DNA of 21,544 bases from Didymodactylos carnosus (taxonomy: Eukaryota > Rotifera > Eurotatoria > Philodinida > Philodinidae): contig CAJNOQ010003069.1 of the NCBI GenBank assembly GCA_905250885.1, forward strand, positions 1 to 21,544, read 5' to 3'. Under the pieces are notes generated by a model, which was given only the letters and a program-made list of their open reading frames with translations, had not been told where the DNA came from and did not search any database. Below are positions 18,817 through 21,544 of the stretch, one piece after another; the first letter of the stretch is position 1, and each line of letters starts with the position of its first letter. A program made the translations under genes and the position numbers.

Positions 18817-20399
18817 GATGAGACTATTTTCATTTATTTTTCCTCTTTGAAAAGCAAAGAAAAAAAAACAAAAGCCGACCGATAGACAATTTCTCTGTTA
18901 TCGTGTGTTTGAAGACAATCAATTTGGTTAAAACAAAAAAACCAAGAAAAAAATAATTTATTTTCGTACACTTTCTACTAAAATTGAAGAAAACATCTTT
19001 TTTAGTCACAATATATTGATTAAATCATCATTGTCTCTCTAAAGCATGTTAAAAGTTAAAAGTATTATATTATTATGACACAAAATAGATAGATAGATAT
19101 AGAATGATGATTTTTTTTGTTTTTCAACGATAATATATTATGAGTACAAAATCAAAAAACTAAAAATAATAAACAACTTATTCTTAATTAAACTAATATT
19201 AATTGATTATGATACGAATTTATAATTGATAAAATTTGTTCATGTAGTTTAACTAATCAACAAGTTCTTTGACTAAGTTGATATTTTAGATATTTATATA
19301 AATGATAGGTTAAAATAGACCAATATATTTTTTATTTTGTTTTCTGTATTATTATTAAATGTTTATACAAAAGACTTTTGAAAATACAAATAAAAAAATT
19401 ATATTTTACTTAGATGTAGTTTTATCTCTGGACTATTGGGTAAATAATAACTTGAAACTAAAAGCTTTTTTATATGAAATACAAAGTGCATTCAACGCTA
19501 AAGAGATATATTAGATCCGAATTCTTTCTTTTTCTCTTTTTCTTCTTCTTCCTCTTTTCTCTATTATTCAATCGTATATGTATATTAGAAATAAAATTTT
19601 TAAAAAAATAAAAATAAAAATATTTTCTCTCTTCATAATAATAATAATTATTCGTTATTTTCTTTGCATTATTCTACAAATGTTTATTTACAATCAAAAA
19701 AATTTAAATAAAAATTAAATTATTTAGAAACATCATTTGTTTTCATTTTATCAGAATTAATCCAGTTTGTCAAAGAAGTTTTTCTCTCACTAGAATATAT
19801 CTTACATCATTTTTCCGGAATCAATTTTGATATACATAAGTCAATTGTATAGCCATTCTATCCAAAAAAAGTAAACTGTACATATCTTGATTTAAAGAAT
19901 TGTTTTTTTGTTTTAGTCCGTGATAAATTTCTTACTTATTCAGAAAAAATAGAGTAAGCAACAGTCACATTCTCAAAAAATATCGATTTTGACTCTGCTT
20001 ATCGAGAGTAAAGTAATCCTTACTGATAATTTTTTATTTTTGATTGAACTCATTCTTAAAGTCAAAACTTAGAACTCATCAAAATCATTCAAAATATATA
20101 CTTTGTTTGAATATTTAACTCACTTTTACGCATGAATTACTTTAAAAAAAACAGTTTATCAACATTTTTCATTTTCTTTGTTCAATGAGACAAAAAACAA
20201 GTTTTGTCAACGATGTTTGAAGATGAATAAAAAACTGATAAAACTGAAAGAAAGATGGCTTGAAGGCACACATTTTGATGACAAAAAAGTTTGTATTTAC
20301 ACGCTTTTTCCTATAGAAAAAGGCTACACATGTTCAAAAAAGATGATTTTTACACTATTGACACTCTATGTTCAGTGAGAGGAATATCTTGCCGAAACT

Positions 20400-21385
20400 G
20401 AATAGAACTTTGACATATCAAAAAAAACTTATAATCAAATAAAATAGAATGATCTACAGTAAAGATCCATCTAATGAAGAAGAACGGGTATTAAAATTAA
20501 ATTTTTAAGCAGATCAATTGAACAGGACAGATACAGACAAATGGTGATTATATATTCTGTAAATTTTTGTTGTTGTAGTATTATATAAAGCAAAGCTAGA
20601 AAACGATTACTGCTCTTTTTTCAATCCATATTCGAATTTACTTTTCATACTGATGAATAACGCAGGAAAAACTGCTTATATCGTGAAGGCCAAGGATTTT
20701 CTCGCATTAAACTGATATGTACGATGTATGTCCGGCCTGTTTTATATTCCAGTAGATGCGCTTTGTCGAGTTCTATTGTATTGAGTTATGTGTCACACTC
20801 ATAATTTTATTTAGGTAATCATATGTTGTTATTTTTTGCAAAAAACCTTCGGGATTCGATGAATCGTGACAAACCCTCTAGTTTTCCGTAACCACTTACC
20901 TGACAGATGGGAAAATATGATATTTATAGACAATTGATAGAGCTCTATTGGATGTAGGACTCAGATTGTTTTTTATTCGCAACTGTTTCCTCAAACGGTA
21001 AAACAACGGTAATGGAACTGACTCATCTATATATCTATATGTTTAAAAATTCTACTTACGTAAAGTATAGCTTATTTGATTGTAACACTTGTAATGTTAA
21101 TTATCTAAGATTTGATTGTGTAAAATTTATACACAACAGACACACATACACAATAAAATCTCTCTATTAGTGTCTGTGTCATGTTCAATATAAATCACGT
21201 TCCAGAAGAAACGAACAAAAAAAAAATTTGTGAACTGTGAAAAAGACTATCTATCGATAACATACTATCAATAAACATATTGTTTTCTATCGACACACAT
21301 ATAACAAAAAGTCTTCGTCTTGGTAAATTGCATTTTTATTAGATATCATCATCATTTTTTTTCTTCTCGATTTTTAGTTTTTATT
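20400..21385. other. Spacer with no supportable gene
   Basis: It is somewhat less homopolymer-rich than the preceding tract. Reading frames are short. Two minus-strand donor-like sites (ctgtcag|gtaagtgg ending at 20900 and ctttac|gtaagtag ending at 21060) are the only coding-related signals seen. Confidence 0.45.
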
Positions 21386-21412
21386 GAGAAAGAGAGCGAG
21401 AGCGAGAGCGAG

Positions 21413-21482
<70 letters not shown>
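21386..21482 (+). repeat. GA microsatellite with GAGAGC-variant start
   Basis: About four gagagc-type units (from about 21393) pass into an uninterrupted (GA)n of roughly 32 units, ending at 21480 before a GC-rich cgcggcggg. The Ser-Leu repeat frame on the minus strand is a by-product of this repeat, not a gene. Confidence 0.95.
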
Positions 21483-21484
<2 letters not shown>

Positions 21485-21544
21485 GCGGGATTGGAGAGGA
21501 AGGGAGAGACTAGACAAAAAAAAAAAAAAGACGAGACTGTCACC

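Larger units (their letters stand above)
16600..20400. other. Extremely A/T-rich gene-free tract
   Basis: It is dominated by A and T runs, ATAT, AATAAT and TTTTA words, and purine-only blocks (16630-16740; 18486-18560). No reading frame with protein-like composition was found; the frame at 20178-20378 starts with TTG and has no homologue I know. It may be a long intron or a long 3' UTR of a gene outside the window, or simply intergenic. Several consensus-like minus-strand splice donors occur (see findings). Confidence 0.5.

Noticed and set aside
20178-20378. Plus-strand frame with a CxxC pair (CQRC)
   Set aside because: It begins with TTG rather than ATG, and a zinc-binding reading would need a second well-spaced pair that is not convincing. 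It lies in A-rich sequence where Lys/Asn frames arise by chance.
21352-21543. Minus-strand Ser-Leu repeat frame
   Set aside because: Pure translation of the GA microsatellite.

Overview
The window is AT-rich eukaryotic nuclear DNA from an invertebrate animal. Evidence: GT-AG introns (mostly 55-70 bp, a few 100-540 bp), an animal-type ERGIC1 and PDHX, and a rhodopsin-class GPCR. The compact intron style, AT richness and possible spliced-leader acceptors would fit a rotifer, possibly bdelloid. That placement is inference and not proven by the sequence. No rRNA, tRNA, CRISPR array, intact transposase or virus was recognised.

Layout. (1) 1-1754: non-coding, unusually dense in inverted repeats (at least six hairpin or fold-back structures, the best an 81-nt near-palindrome at 1313-1393). 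(2) 1755-3826, plus strand: seven-exon gene for PDHX, the E3-binding protein of the mitochondrial pyruvate dehydrogenase complex (481 aa); the E2 catalytic His is replaced by Ala. (3) 4439-6379, plus strand: nine-exon ERGIC1 (295 aa), an ER-Golgi cargo-cycling membrane protein, with one oversized 522-bp intron. (4) 6538-6740: diverged ~101-bp tandem duplication. (5) 7028-7282: possible small gene for a 61-aa Lys/Gln-rich disordered protein behind a very strong 3' splice site. (6) 7283-10959: mostly non-coding, with palindromes and a possible ORF fossil at 9081-9437. (7) 10960-11718, plus strand: single-exon 252-aa protein of unknown function whose C-terminal part resembles an MLLE (PABC) domain. 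(8) 14188-12328, minus strand: two-exon class A GPCR (439 aa), convergent with the preceding gene. (9) 14189-21544: 7.4 kb without a supportable gene, extremely A/T-rich, with homopolymers and microsatellites, ending in a ~95-bp GA/GAGAGC repeat.

The genes do not form a functional unit: a mitochondrial metabolic complex, the early secretory pathway and neuropeptide-like signalling are simply adjacent, as expected for animal nuclear DNA. The least ordinary items are the inverted-repeat cluster at the left end and the orphan MLLE-like protein.
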